Shown one piece after another: positions 1 through 5,983 of a DNA stretch of 7,922 nt. The stretch comes from Candidatus Aminicenans sakinawicola JGI OTU-1 (GTDB lineage Bacteria > Acidobacteriota > Aminicenantia > Aminicenantales > Aminicenantaceae), in the NCBI GenBank assembly GCA_000493965.1, contig AWNV01000023.1, positions 1-7,922 of the forward strand. The letters are read 5' to 3'. The position numbers and the translations under genes were made by a program. Below the pieces are notes generated by a model that saw only the letters and a list, made by a program, of their open reading frames with translations, was not told the DNA's origin and searched no databases. Positions within the stretch are counted from its first letter, which is position 1; each line of letters starts with the position of its first letter.

Positions 1-870
1 TCCTGTGAAATTAACAGTTAATGGTGCCTCACCTGATGTAGTTGAGGCAGAGGCAGAGGCAGAGAGTTCGGATGTAGGTGGTGGCTGTGAATCGGATGCG
101 GTTATTGTGGTTGAATCTGTGTCTTTGCTGGCTGCACTGTCGGTTACGGTGAGGGTTGCGGTGTAGGTGCCGGCAGAAGAGTAGGTGTGGGATGGATTTT
201 GGGAAGAGGATGAGCTGCCGTCACCAAAGTTCCAGGAATAAGAGTAGGGTGAAGTACCTCCACTTGCTGACCCTGTGAAATTAACAGTTAATGGTGCCTC
301 ACCTGATGTAGTTGAGGCAGAGGCAGAGGCAGAGAGTTCGGATGTAGGTGGTGGCTGTGGAGCGGATGCGGTTATTTTGGTTGAATCTGTGGCTTTGCTG
401 GCTGCGCTGTCGGTTACGGTAAGGATTGCGGTGTAGGTGCCGGCAGAGTTGTAGGTGTGAGAAGGATTTTTGGAAGAGGAAGAACTGCCGTCACCAAAGT
501 TCCAGGAATAAGAGTATGGTGAAGTACCTCCGCTTGCTGACCCTGTGAAATTAACAGTTAATGGTGCCTCACCTGATCTAGGTGAAGCACTGGCCGATGC
601 TAAGAGTGTGGATGTAGGTGATGTGGTGGTTATTTTGGTTGAATCTGTGTCTTTGCTGGCTGCACTGTCGGTTACGGTGAGGGTTGCGGTGTAGGTGCCG
701 ACAGAGTTGTAAGTATGAGATGGGTTCTGAGCCATGGAGGATTCTCCGTCACCAAATTTCCAGGAGTATGAGTATGGCGCCGTACCACCGCTTGCACTTC
801 CTGTAAAGCTTACGTCAAGCGGAACAGTGCCGGAAGAAGGGGAGCGGGAGCAGGAAGCTGAGAGCGACGG
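1..870 (-). repeat. Tandem PKD-encoding repeat array, about 270-bp period
   Basis: The segment is a tandem array of PKD-coding units within the lipoprotein gene. Matching points fall at 1, 271, 541 and 799, so two intervals are exactly 270 bp (90 codons) and the oldest-looking one is 258 bp (86 codons). Bases 2-89 and 272-359 are identical by eye over 88 nt. The unit nearest the gene start is the most divergent, and the units toward the left edge are the most alike. The array continues past the window edge, so total copy number is unknown. Confidence 0.9.
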
Positions 871-1362
871 GGTTGAGGGTGGGTCATCATCATCGTCCCC
901 ATCATCCGGATCATCCTCCTGCGGTAACACACTTTTGCTGATGGTCAGACTCACATTCACCTTCTGAGGATTGTTGTAGCTTTCAGAGGCGGTGATTGTT
1001 ATTACTGCTGTGTAATTATCATCCTGTGCCGCAAGCCCGCTTTTGTCTATTGATACCAGATGCTCATTTATCTGGCCTGAGGAGCTGCTGCCCGGAGGCG
1101 AAACACTCAGCCAGTCAGCATCATCAGATATGGAATAAGTTAAGGTGTTTATTCCAGAATTCTTAATCATCAATATCTGAGGGGAAGAATTTTCACCTGC
1201 CTCCGATGCTGTGAACGACATCTCGAATACATTCATCCAGATGACCGGACGGGTAAAATCTTCCACCATTGGAGTCATTGGATTCTTTTTGCACCCGGTT
1301 TGAAAGATCATTAATAAAGCCAGTAAGAACAATATCAATTGTGGTGTTCTTTTATAAAACAT
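1..1362 (-). CDS. Putative surface lipoprotein with BACON-like domain and PKD repeats (C-terminus beyond window)
   Basis: This reading frame is open from an ATG at 1362 to the left edge (454 codons, no stop), so the C-terminus is missing. The N-terminus has basic residues (YKR), a hydrophobic stretch (residues 9-20) and the sequence FQTGCKKN, which suggests a lipoprotein signal with lipidated Cys24, although Gln at -3 departs from the usual lipobox. Residues 40-142 resemble BACON/Ig-like domains (DWLSVSPPGSSSSG, then VSIDKSGLAAQDDNYTAVIT). An Asp/Glu-rich linker follows (149-160). PKD domains lie at about 166-249, 254-338 and 344-428, each with a W(N/K)FGDG core and an NPSHTY motif; a fourth begins at about 434. 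PKD and BACON folds usually serve protein or carbohydrate contact outside the cell; no catalytic domain is visible. It lies 32 bp after the beta-helix gene with no terminator between, so an operon is likely. The Shine-Dalgarno is weak (TGAGAAA). Function is inferred only as a lipid-anchored surface adhesin or binding protein. Confidence 0.85.
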   Translation of the reverse strand, partial: MFYKRTPQLILFLLALLMIFQTGCKKNPMTPMVEDFTRPVIWMNVFEMSFTASEAGENSSPQILMIKNSGINTLTYSISDDADWLSVSPPGSSSSGQINEHLVSIDKSGLAAQDDNYTAVITITASESYNNPQKVNVSLTISKSVLPQEDDPDDGDDDDDPPSTPSLSASCSRSPSSGTVPLDVSFTGSASGGTAPYSYSWKFGDGESSMAQNPSHTYNSVGTYTATLTVTDSAASKDTDSTKITTTSPTSTLLASASASPRSGEAPLTVNFTGSASGGTSPYSYSWNFGDGSSSSSKNPSHTYNSAGTYTAILTVTDSAASKATDSTKITASAPQPPPTSELSASASASTTSGEAPLTVNFTGSASGGTSPYSYSWNFGDGSSSSSQNPSHTYSSAGTYTATLTVTDSAASKDTDSTTITASDSQPPPTSELSASASASTTSGEAPLTVNFTG

Positions 1363-1394
1363 TTTTATTTCTCATTATTTTGTCATTGATTTCT

Positions 1395-1770
1395 TTATAA
1401 AAAAACCACTCCTGATCTAGTAGCGGCATTTTTAATGTCGTCGACTGTATTTGTGATGGAAAGAGGGCTTGGTTCTTTTGCTCTTCCCAATACTCTGAAT
1501 TTTAATCTTACGAGCACACTTGGAGAAGAAGTCAGGATAGGTTCACTCGAGAACCCACCAACCCTCACAACTCCTTCTGATATCTCGTTGGCATCGACCA
1601 TAGTGAACCCGTTCAAGAGGCTTCCTATTTCGATACCCGCAAATTCTAATGTGCCGGAATCGAAAATGAGATCGAATCCAAAGGATTTTATATTGAAGGG
1701 ATTGTTTATGCGTACGGGTACAGTGATTTCTCTCTTAAATCTTGCATCGATGTCATCTATTGAGAGTTGG
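1395..1770 (-). other. Cohesin-like domain at the C-terminus of the beta-helix protein
   Basis: Residues about 1293-1416 begin with REITVPVRINNPFNIKSFGF, continue with DLIFDSGTLEFAG and GSLLNGF, and include VVRVGGFSS and VLVRLKFRVLG. This order (VPV strand, internal 'FxFxLxFD' strand, 'L' plus 'G' turn, late 'hhxhxFxV' strand) is that of cohesin and related type I/II scaffoldin modules, which bind dockerins. The match is by pattern only; the sequence could instead be a cohesin-fold domain without dockerin-binding activity, as is common outside cellulosome-forming clostridia. Confidence 0.7.
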
Positions 1771-4700
1771 ATATTGTGCATTCCGGGTTGAATCTCTAAA
1801 GATGCTGTCTGAGACTGGTCGTTTTGTGTAAAAGCAGCGCTGGAAGCATCTGCTCTTGACCTGCAGGAACAGTCGCCAGGGAGTTCACTTATGCCCAGGA
1901 ATTTCTCAAAAATCGCCTGTGCATCCGCGGGTGTAATGTTCGGTTCAGCGGCTGTACCGTCGCAGTTGACATCGGCATTTTCTTTTTGTGTTTCCGTTGC
2001 ACTCGAGATTATGCCGAGAAACATTTCGAAGACATACTGGGCATCCGCAGGGGTGATGCTCAAGTCTCCATTGACATCGCCGCACTGTGTACAGAAGAGT
2101 GCAGAGATGGATTTGTCTTGATCCATGTTGAATGTGATTTCGCTGTTATAGGAATCAGAGCCGCTGATGTCACCGGTCCACTTTGAGAACCTGTAATTTG
2201 TGGCCGGGAGTGCCGTAACCTGAGCAGTGTTTCCTGCTGGATAGGGATAGCTTCCTGTGTCAGGATTTGTGGACCCGCCCTGTCCCGTAGCAGGTGAGTC
2301 AGTTGCCGATGAAATATAGAGCTGGAAATTAGGTGATTCTTCGAGTGAAACTGTTTTTGCCTCCGACCACAGTGATGTAACGCCCGGATTTACAGAGCAT
2401 CTTGCCTGGACTTTGACGGCATAAGTGCCGGCAGCACTCCAGCTATGAGATGCGCTTGTGGAAGATGCCCAGGAGGAATATGTCCCATCGCCCCAGTCAA
2501 AATAATATTCTACGCTGTGACCCTGGGAACAGGACGATCCTCCTGTTGTATAAGTATATGAAATACCCGGGGATCCTGTTGAAGGTCCTTCGGGAGTGTC
2601 GGGTGCTGTCACTTCGTGCACTGGGGAGGATGTTGTTATTGTGCTTGAAGCTGAGGCCTGGCTTGAGGCGCTGTCAGTTACAGTTAGAGTTGCGGTATAA
2701 GTGCCGGCCTGTGTATAGGTATGAGACGGATTCTGTTCTGTTGAAGACGTTCCGTCACCAAAGTTCCAAGAGTATGTATATGGAGATATGCCGCCTGCTG
2801 CTGTTCCTGTGAAATTAACAGTTAATGGTGCCTCACCTGATGTAGTTGAGGCAGAAGCAGAGGCTGAGAGTGGCGTTGAAGATGAGGTGGCGGTGATGAT
2901 CAGGGAGTCGGTGGCCTGGCTGCTGCTGGAGTCGGTTACGGTGAGGGTTACGGTGTAGGTGCCGGCAGAAGAGTAAGTATGGGAGGGGTTTTTATCAGAG
3001 GATGAGCTTCCATCACCAAAGTTCCAGGAGTAAGCATAAGGTGTCGTGCCTCCACTTGCGCTTCCTGTAAAGCTTACAGTCAGAGGCACCTGGCCTGAGG
3101 TGGGTGAGGCGCTGGCCGATGCTTGAAGTGATGTTGTCTTTTCCTGCACATTTATGGTTAGAGAGTCTGTTGCTGTGCTGCTTTTACTGTCAGTGACAGT
3201 AAGAGCAACGGTAAAATTACCTGCAGAAAAGTATGTATGGGCAGGATTTTGGGAGGAGGATGATTGACCGTCACCGAAGTTCCAGGAGTATGTGTAAGGT
3301 GCGGTGCCTCCGCTCGCACTTGCGGTAAAGCTTACAGAGAGCGGCACCTGGCCTGATGTAGTTGAGGCAGAGGCAGAGCCAGAGAGTGCGGATGTGAGTG
3401 ATGTGGCGGTGATGATCAGGGAGTCGGTGGCCTGGCTGCTGCTGGAGTCGGTTACGGTGAGAGTTACGTTGTAATTGCCGGCAGAAGAGTAGGTGTGAGA
3501 GGGGTTTTGGTCAGAGGATGAGCTTCCGTCACCGAAGTCCCAGGAGTATGTGTAAGGTGCTGTACCTCCGCTTGCATTTGCGGTAAAGGTAACCCCGAAT
3601 GGAATTTCACCCTCAGCCGGAAAGGCCGAACAAGAAGCTTCAAGCAGAACGATTTCTTCACTTGCGTTTATTATAATGGAGTCAGTATCCTGCTGGCCGC
3701 TATCGTCTGTCACAGTGAAAATGACAGTATAATCGCCTTCTTCTGAATATGTGTGAGATGGATTCTGATCTGTAGAAGATGAGCTGCCGTCACCAAAGTT
3801 CCAGGAGTATGAGTAAGGCGCCGTACCACCACTTTCACTTCCGGTAAAGCTTACAGCCAGAGGAACATATCCTGATGTAGGTGAGGCATTAATTTCAGCA
3901 GAGAGAGGAGGACTAACGCTCCCTTGATATTCATAAGCACCGATATCGACTGCCCATCCATTGGGAACAGTATATCCATCATAGTCTTCCGTTAAACCAA
4001 CATCCGTTCCAGCATCAATACACGGAGATGTTTCTTTTAAAGCATATTTATTATCATAATAATCAACAAAAAGAGGATTTCTGACCACTGCATTTGCCTC
4101 TTGGCTTTGTGCCGCATTAAATGCAGCAACCGTATTATAATGATTGCCATACCATATAATCATGTCGCTAAATTCAGTATTGTAAAGATTATAGTCTAAA
4201 AGATTTCCCGACCCAGCATGACTAGGCCCATCAACTCGGACTATGATAGCACTTGTTCCAGATATTATGTAAAAAATATTGTTTTTTACCAAATTATTAT
4301 TTGTTTGGTCTGAATCGCTAGCAGTTCCTATTGTTAAACAATCATTTCCATTCGCAGTGATAATTACATTGTTGTATATCTTATTTGAACAAGAGCCATT
4401 ATTTACAAGCACTGTAAACCATGATGTTACTGATGAATTTTCTAAGCTGAAAATATTGTAATAGACCTCATTAAAAGAAGCCCCTGCTTCTAAATTAAGA
4501 GCTGACCCTAGTATTTCAGATGATACAACAGGGACAACATAATTTCTGTATATTTTACAGTGTGTAGATGAATCTCGTTCTCCTGGCTCCGTTTCATCGA
4601 ACCATATTCCAACCCCAGTAGGACATGTTATATGATTTTCATATAAACGGACATAATGGGTATCCTCTATGAGAATACCAAAATCATAGTTTGATGAGGG

Positions 4701-5645
4701 CAACTCTCCGGTAATAGTGTTTCGATAAATGCTAGAACCAGTGTCCGAATCTGAGCTTGTTCTATATCTAATTCCTCCTGAATAATCGTCACATGAAATT
4801 CCAGGTAAAGTAACATTATTATCATATATTAGAACAGAATCCGCTCCACGCACTTCTATTCCCCGCCCAACAGTACCAGACGCCCCAAAATCTGAAACAG
4901 TGTTATTGTTTATATTAATATTATCAAATCTATTTGGGTCCCACCAACTTATAGTCACTATTGCCATTTCTGGACATCCAAATACCGTACATTTTTGAAT
5001 AGTCCAATTAGATGAAGGGTTACTATATGCCTGCGGGGCTATAAGATGTTTATTGCTATACTGACATTGTAAATTTTCAATTGTAATATAGCTTTTTTCT
5101 GTTCCTGTAATACAATAATCTCTTTGGACAGCTTCAAGAATTCCATAATCAGGATTTTCACCAACATTTACATATAATAGATTATAATCCCAATCCCATT
5201 CATTTGACCCAACGCTAGAAGTGGCCCTATCATTTTCGGTTAATCTTGTGTTATTATAATATAATATATTTGGCTCAATAGTGATTCCTCCTTTTAAATA
5301 AACAATTCCACTTTCATATGTCCAACTAGTAAAAACATCAGATCCGCTAATAATCGGCTTATCACCAGATCCGAATGCCCCGAAAGTAATAGGATTTCCA
5401 ATTGATCCAGAAGATGGAACAACTAATTGTTCCCTCCATATTTCGCCTTTCTTAAAAAGAATAGAATCACCGGGATTAAAAGAGGAATTGTTAACCTTAT
5501 TTATAGTTTTCCAAGTTGCTGTAGAGGAAGTTCCGCTATTACTATCGCTTCCATTGGTTGCATCTACGTAATAAATTGTGCCGGCAAAAATCTGAGATGT
5601 TATCATTATCATAATGATAATGAAGCATCCCAATATCTTTCTCAT
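1395..5645 (-). CDS. Secreted right-handed beta-helix protein with PKD array, dockerin-like and cohesin-like domains
   Basis: A complete 1416-residue exported protein. Residues 1-21 form a Sec signal peptide (MRK, hydrophobic core, cleavage likely after IFA). Residues 22-573 are a parallel beta-helix of the pectate-lyase-like fold: YYVDATNGSDSNSG near the start, many N-rich NNNTV/YNN turns, then SPCIDAG (540-546) and DIGAYEY (567-573), the closing signature of this family. Five PKD domains follow (about 578-665, 663-750, 751-838, 839-925, 926-1007, boundaries approximate), each with W(N/D)FGDG. Then come a PKD-like domain (1008-1106, YYFDWGDGTYSSW), a bacterial repeat domain (1108-1184, FSKWTGDI), a dockerin-like domain (1188-1261) and a cohesin-like domain (about 1293-1405). 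No sortase motif, C-terminal membrane anchor or S-layer domain is seen. The start is supported by GAAGAGG eight bases upstream. A polysaccharide-binding or -cleaving role is plausible, but no catalytic residues can be assigned; an adhesin is equally possible. Confidence 0.93.
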   Translation of the reverse strand: MRKILGCFIIIMIMITSQIFAGTIYYVDATNGSDSNSGTSSTATWKTINKVNNSSFNPGDSILFKKGEIWREQLVVPSSGSIGNPITFGAFGSGDKPIISGSDVFTSWTYESGIVYLKGGITIEPNILYYNNTRLTENDRATSSVGSNEWDWDYNLLYVNVGENPDYGILEAVQRDYCITGTEKSYITIENLQCQYSNKHLIAPQAYSNPSSNWTIQKCTVFGCPEMAIVTISWWDPNRFDNININNNTVSDFGASGTVGRGIEVRGADSVLIYDNNVTLPGISCDDYSGGIRYRTSSDSDTGSSIYRNTITGELPSSNYDFGILIEDTHYVRLYENHITCPTGVGIWFDETEPGERDSSTHCKIYRNYVVPVVSSEILGSALNLEAGASFNEVYYNIFSLENSSVTSWFTVLVNNGSCSNKIYNNVIITANGNDCLTIGTASDSDQTNNNLVKNNIFYIISGTSAIIVRVDGPSHAGSGNLLDYNLYNTEFSDMIIWYGNHYNTVAAFNAAQSQEANAVVRNPLFVDYYDNKYALKETSPCIDAGTDVGLTEDYDGYTVPNGWAVDIGAYEYQGSVSPPLSAEINASPTSGYVPLAVSFTGSESGGTAPYSYSWNFGDGSSSSTDQNPSHTYSEEGDYTVIFTVTDDSGQQDTDSIIINASEEIVLLEASCSAFPAEGEIPFGVTFTANASGGTAPYTYSWDFGDGSSSSDQNPSHTYSSAGNYNVTLTVTDSSSSQATDSLIITATSLTSALSGSASASTTSGQVPLSVSFTASASGGTAPYTYSWNFGDGQSSSSQNPAHTYFSAGNFTVALTVTDSKSSTATDSLTINVQEKTTSLQASASASPTSGQVPLTVSFTGSASGGTTPYAYSWNFGDGSSSSDKNPSHTYSSAGTYTVTLTVTDSSSSQATDSLIITATSSSTPLSASASASTTSGEAPLTVNFTGTAAGGISPYTYSWNFGDGTSSTEQNPSHTYTQAGTYTATLTVTDSASSQASASSTITTSSPVHEVTAPDTPEGPSTGSPGISYTYTTGGSSCSQGHSVEYYFDWGDGTYSSWASSTSASHSWSAAGTYAVKVQARCSVNPGVTSLWSEAKTVSLEESPNFQLYISSATDSPATGQGGSTNPDTGSYPYPAGNTAQVTALPATNYRFSKWTGDISGSDSYNSEITFNMDQDKSISALFCTQCGDVNGDLSITPADAQYVFEMFLGIISSATETQKENADVNCDGTAAEPNITPADAQAIFEKFLGISELPGDCSCRSRADASSAAFTQNDQSQTASLEIQPGMHNIQLSIDDIDARFKREITVPVRINNPFNIKSFGFDLIFDSGTLEFAGIEIGSLLNGFTMVDANEISEGVVRVGGFSSEPILTSSPSVLVRLKFRVLGRAKEPSPLSITNTVDDIKNAATRSGVVFL
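1863..2093 (-). other. Dockerin-like domain with two calcium-loop segments
   Basis: Residues 1185-1261 contain two related half-repeats. The first is GDVNGDLSITPADAQ (loop 1190-1201, acidic or polar residues at 1190, 1192, 1194 and 1201), followed by helix YVFEMFLGI. The second is DVNCDGT, then five extra residues, then NITPADAQ (1225-1243) and helix AIFEKFLGI. Duplicated DxNxD loop plus helix is the hallmark of type I dockerins, which dock onto cohesins in a calcium-dependent way. Five cysteines (1185, 1188, 1228, 1259, 1261) lie in or beside it. Confidence 0.82.
2625..3915 (-). repeat. Five tandem PKD-encoding units in the beta-helix gene
   Basis: The segment encodes five consecutive PKD domains of about 82-88 residues with repeated WNFGDG, NPSHTY and LTVTD blocks. 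At DNA level some units are nearly identical: 2887-2945 equals 3403-3461 over 59 nt, spaced 516 bp, so the second and fourth units (which encode SSSSQATDSLIITAT) share a recent common origin while the unit between them differs. This indicates duplication or conversion of non-adjacent units. Confidence 0.88.
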
Positions 5646-5653
5646 TTTGAATA

Positions 5654-5660
5654 CCTCTTC
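5654..5660 (-). promoter_or_regulatory. Ribosome binding site of the beta-helix gene
   Basis: On the minus strand GAAGAGG ends eight bases before the ATG at 5645. The strength and spacing fix this start, which also gives a textbook signal peptide. Confidence 0.75.
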
Positions 5661-5716
5661 ATAAGTCCCTCACATCCTACACACATATGTTAGTCGCCTA
5701 TTTTAAGGCGTTTAAC

Positions 5717-5745
5717 AGGGTGAAATTTGTTTCTTTTCTCACCCT
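5717..5745. repeat. Inverted repeat AGGGTGA / TCACCCT with 15-nt spacer
   Basis: AGGGTGA at 5717-5723 is complementary to TCACCCT at 5739-5745. It lies about 75-100 bp upstream of the beta-helix start, in the likely leader or promoter of that gene. It has no following T-run in either direction that would make it a clear terminator. It could be an operator or a leader hairpin; chance cannot be excluded for seven-base arms. Confidence 0.4.
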
Positions 5746-5775
5746 TTACGGCTAATCAACATAAACAAAGTACAG

Positions 5776-5799
5776 AAGTGTGAAAAGTATTTGACACTT
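5776..5799. promoter_or_regulatory. Imperfect palindrome overlapping the -35 box (possible operator)
   Basis: The arms are AAGTGTGAAA (5776-5785) and TTTGACACTT (5790-5799) around a 4-nt centre; nine of ten positions per arm are complementary. The right arm contains the TTGACA -35 box of the plus-strand promoter, so a protein bound here would be placed to repress. The binding protein is unknown. Confidence 0.5.
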
Positions 5800-5820
5800 A
5801 TTAACTTTTTTGTATAAAAT
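5791..5820 (+). promoter_or_regulatory. Sigma70-like promoter of the signalling operon
   Basis: A perfect TTGACA at 5791-5796 is followed after 16 nt by TATAAA (5813-5818), or after 18 nt by TAAAAT (5815-5820). Transcription would start near 5825-5828, giving a leader of about 25 nt before the small ORF at 5852. It is the strongest promoter-like element in the window. Confidence 0.7.
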
Positions 5821-5851
5821 ACGACTCGCTTGATTGGAAAAGGAAGGTTAA

Positions 5852-5983
5852 ATGAGGGAACCGGATGTATTGTTGGCTAAGAAATCTCTCGCAAGTTGGA
5901 AATTTCTATTTAAAGGATATCATAGTCCCAGTACCTATCTTACTTGTTTAATCATCCAATTAGGTGAATATGCTGATGAGTAA
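5852..5983 (+). CDS. Putative 43-residue small protein or leader peptide upstream of the kinase
   Basis: This short reading frame starts with ATG at 5852, directly after an in-frame TAA, and is preceded by AAGGAAGG (5840-5847), a stronger Shine-Dalgarno than that of any neighbouring gene. It sits about 25 nt after the predicted transcription start and ends with TAA at 5981-5983, overlapping the preferred kinase ATG (5976) by eight bases, the arrangement expected for translational coupling. The product (starting MREPDVLLAKK, with SWKFLFKGYH in the middle and ending LGEYADE) has a mildly hydrophobic C-terminal part (YLTCLIIQL) too short for a sure membrane helix. I do not recognise a family. 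It may be a real small protein, or a translated leader that sets kinase expression. Confidence 0.5.
   Translation: MREPDVLLAKKSLASWKFLFKGYHSPSTYLTCLIIQLGEYADE
5961..5967 (+). promoter_or_regulatory. Ribosome binding site that decides the kinase start
   Basis: TAGGTGA at 5961-5967 lies eight bases before ATG 5976, a good distance. It is only two bases from the ATG at 5970 and overlaps the GTG at 5964, so the ATG at 5976 (MSKFKILIVEDD) is preferred. Confidence 0.6.

Larger units (their letters stand above)
5646..5851. promoter_or_regulatory. Divergent intergenic control region
   Basis: This stretch separates the surface-protein block (minus) from the signalling block (plus). It holds the ribosome binding site of the beta-helix gene, a short hairpin (CGCCT 5695-5699 with AGGCG 5706-5710), a 7-bp inverted repeat (5717-5723 with 5739-5745), and an imperfect palindrome overlapping a plus-strand promoter. 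No convincing sigma70 promoter for the minus-strand gene was found; TAAAAT on the minus strand (5705-5700) could be a -10 box, but has no good -35 box at the right distance. Confidence 0.6.

Noticed and set aside
1..870. Regular direct repeats suggesting a CRISPR array or satellite
   Set aside because: The period is a multiple of three, the frame stays open throughout and each unit encodes a PKD domain, so protein-level repetition explains it.
734..967. Plus-strand open frame of 77 codons
   Set aside because: It lies antisense to the PKD-coding lipoprotein frame, is low in complexity (Ser/Gly runs complementary to the acidic linker) and has no ribosome binding site or family resemblance.
1435..2812. 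Several plus-strand open frames of 66-120 codons opposite the dockerin/cohesin and PKD regions
   Set aside because: All are antisense to clear protein domains and none shows domain motifs or a convincing start.
3464..3661. Minus-strand 65-codon frame
   Set aside because: It is an out-of-frame reading of a PKD unit in the beta-helix gene.
5427..5693. Plus-strand 88-codon frame crossing the start of the beta-helix gene
   Set aside because: It is mostly antisense to the signal peptide and first beta-helix turns and runs into the control region; it has no recognisable features.
5695..5715. Hairpin CGCCT/AGGCG followed by TTT as a terminator
   Set aside because: The stem is only five pairs, the T-run is three, and no plus-strand gene ends upstream of it.
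5776..5799. Palindrome as a Rex or CRP/FNR site
   Set aside because: The half-sites are offset or spaced differently from those consensus sequences, so only an unassigned palindrome is claimed.
5964..5975. GTG at 5964 or ATG at 5970 as the kinase start
   Set aside because: The TAGGTGA ribosome binding site overlaps the GTG and is only two bases from ATG 5970; ATG 5976 has proper spacing and the usual receiver-domain start.
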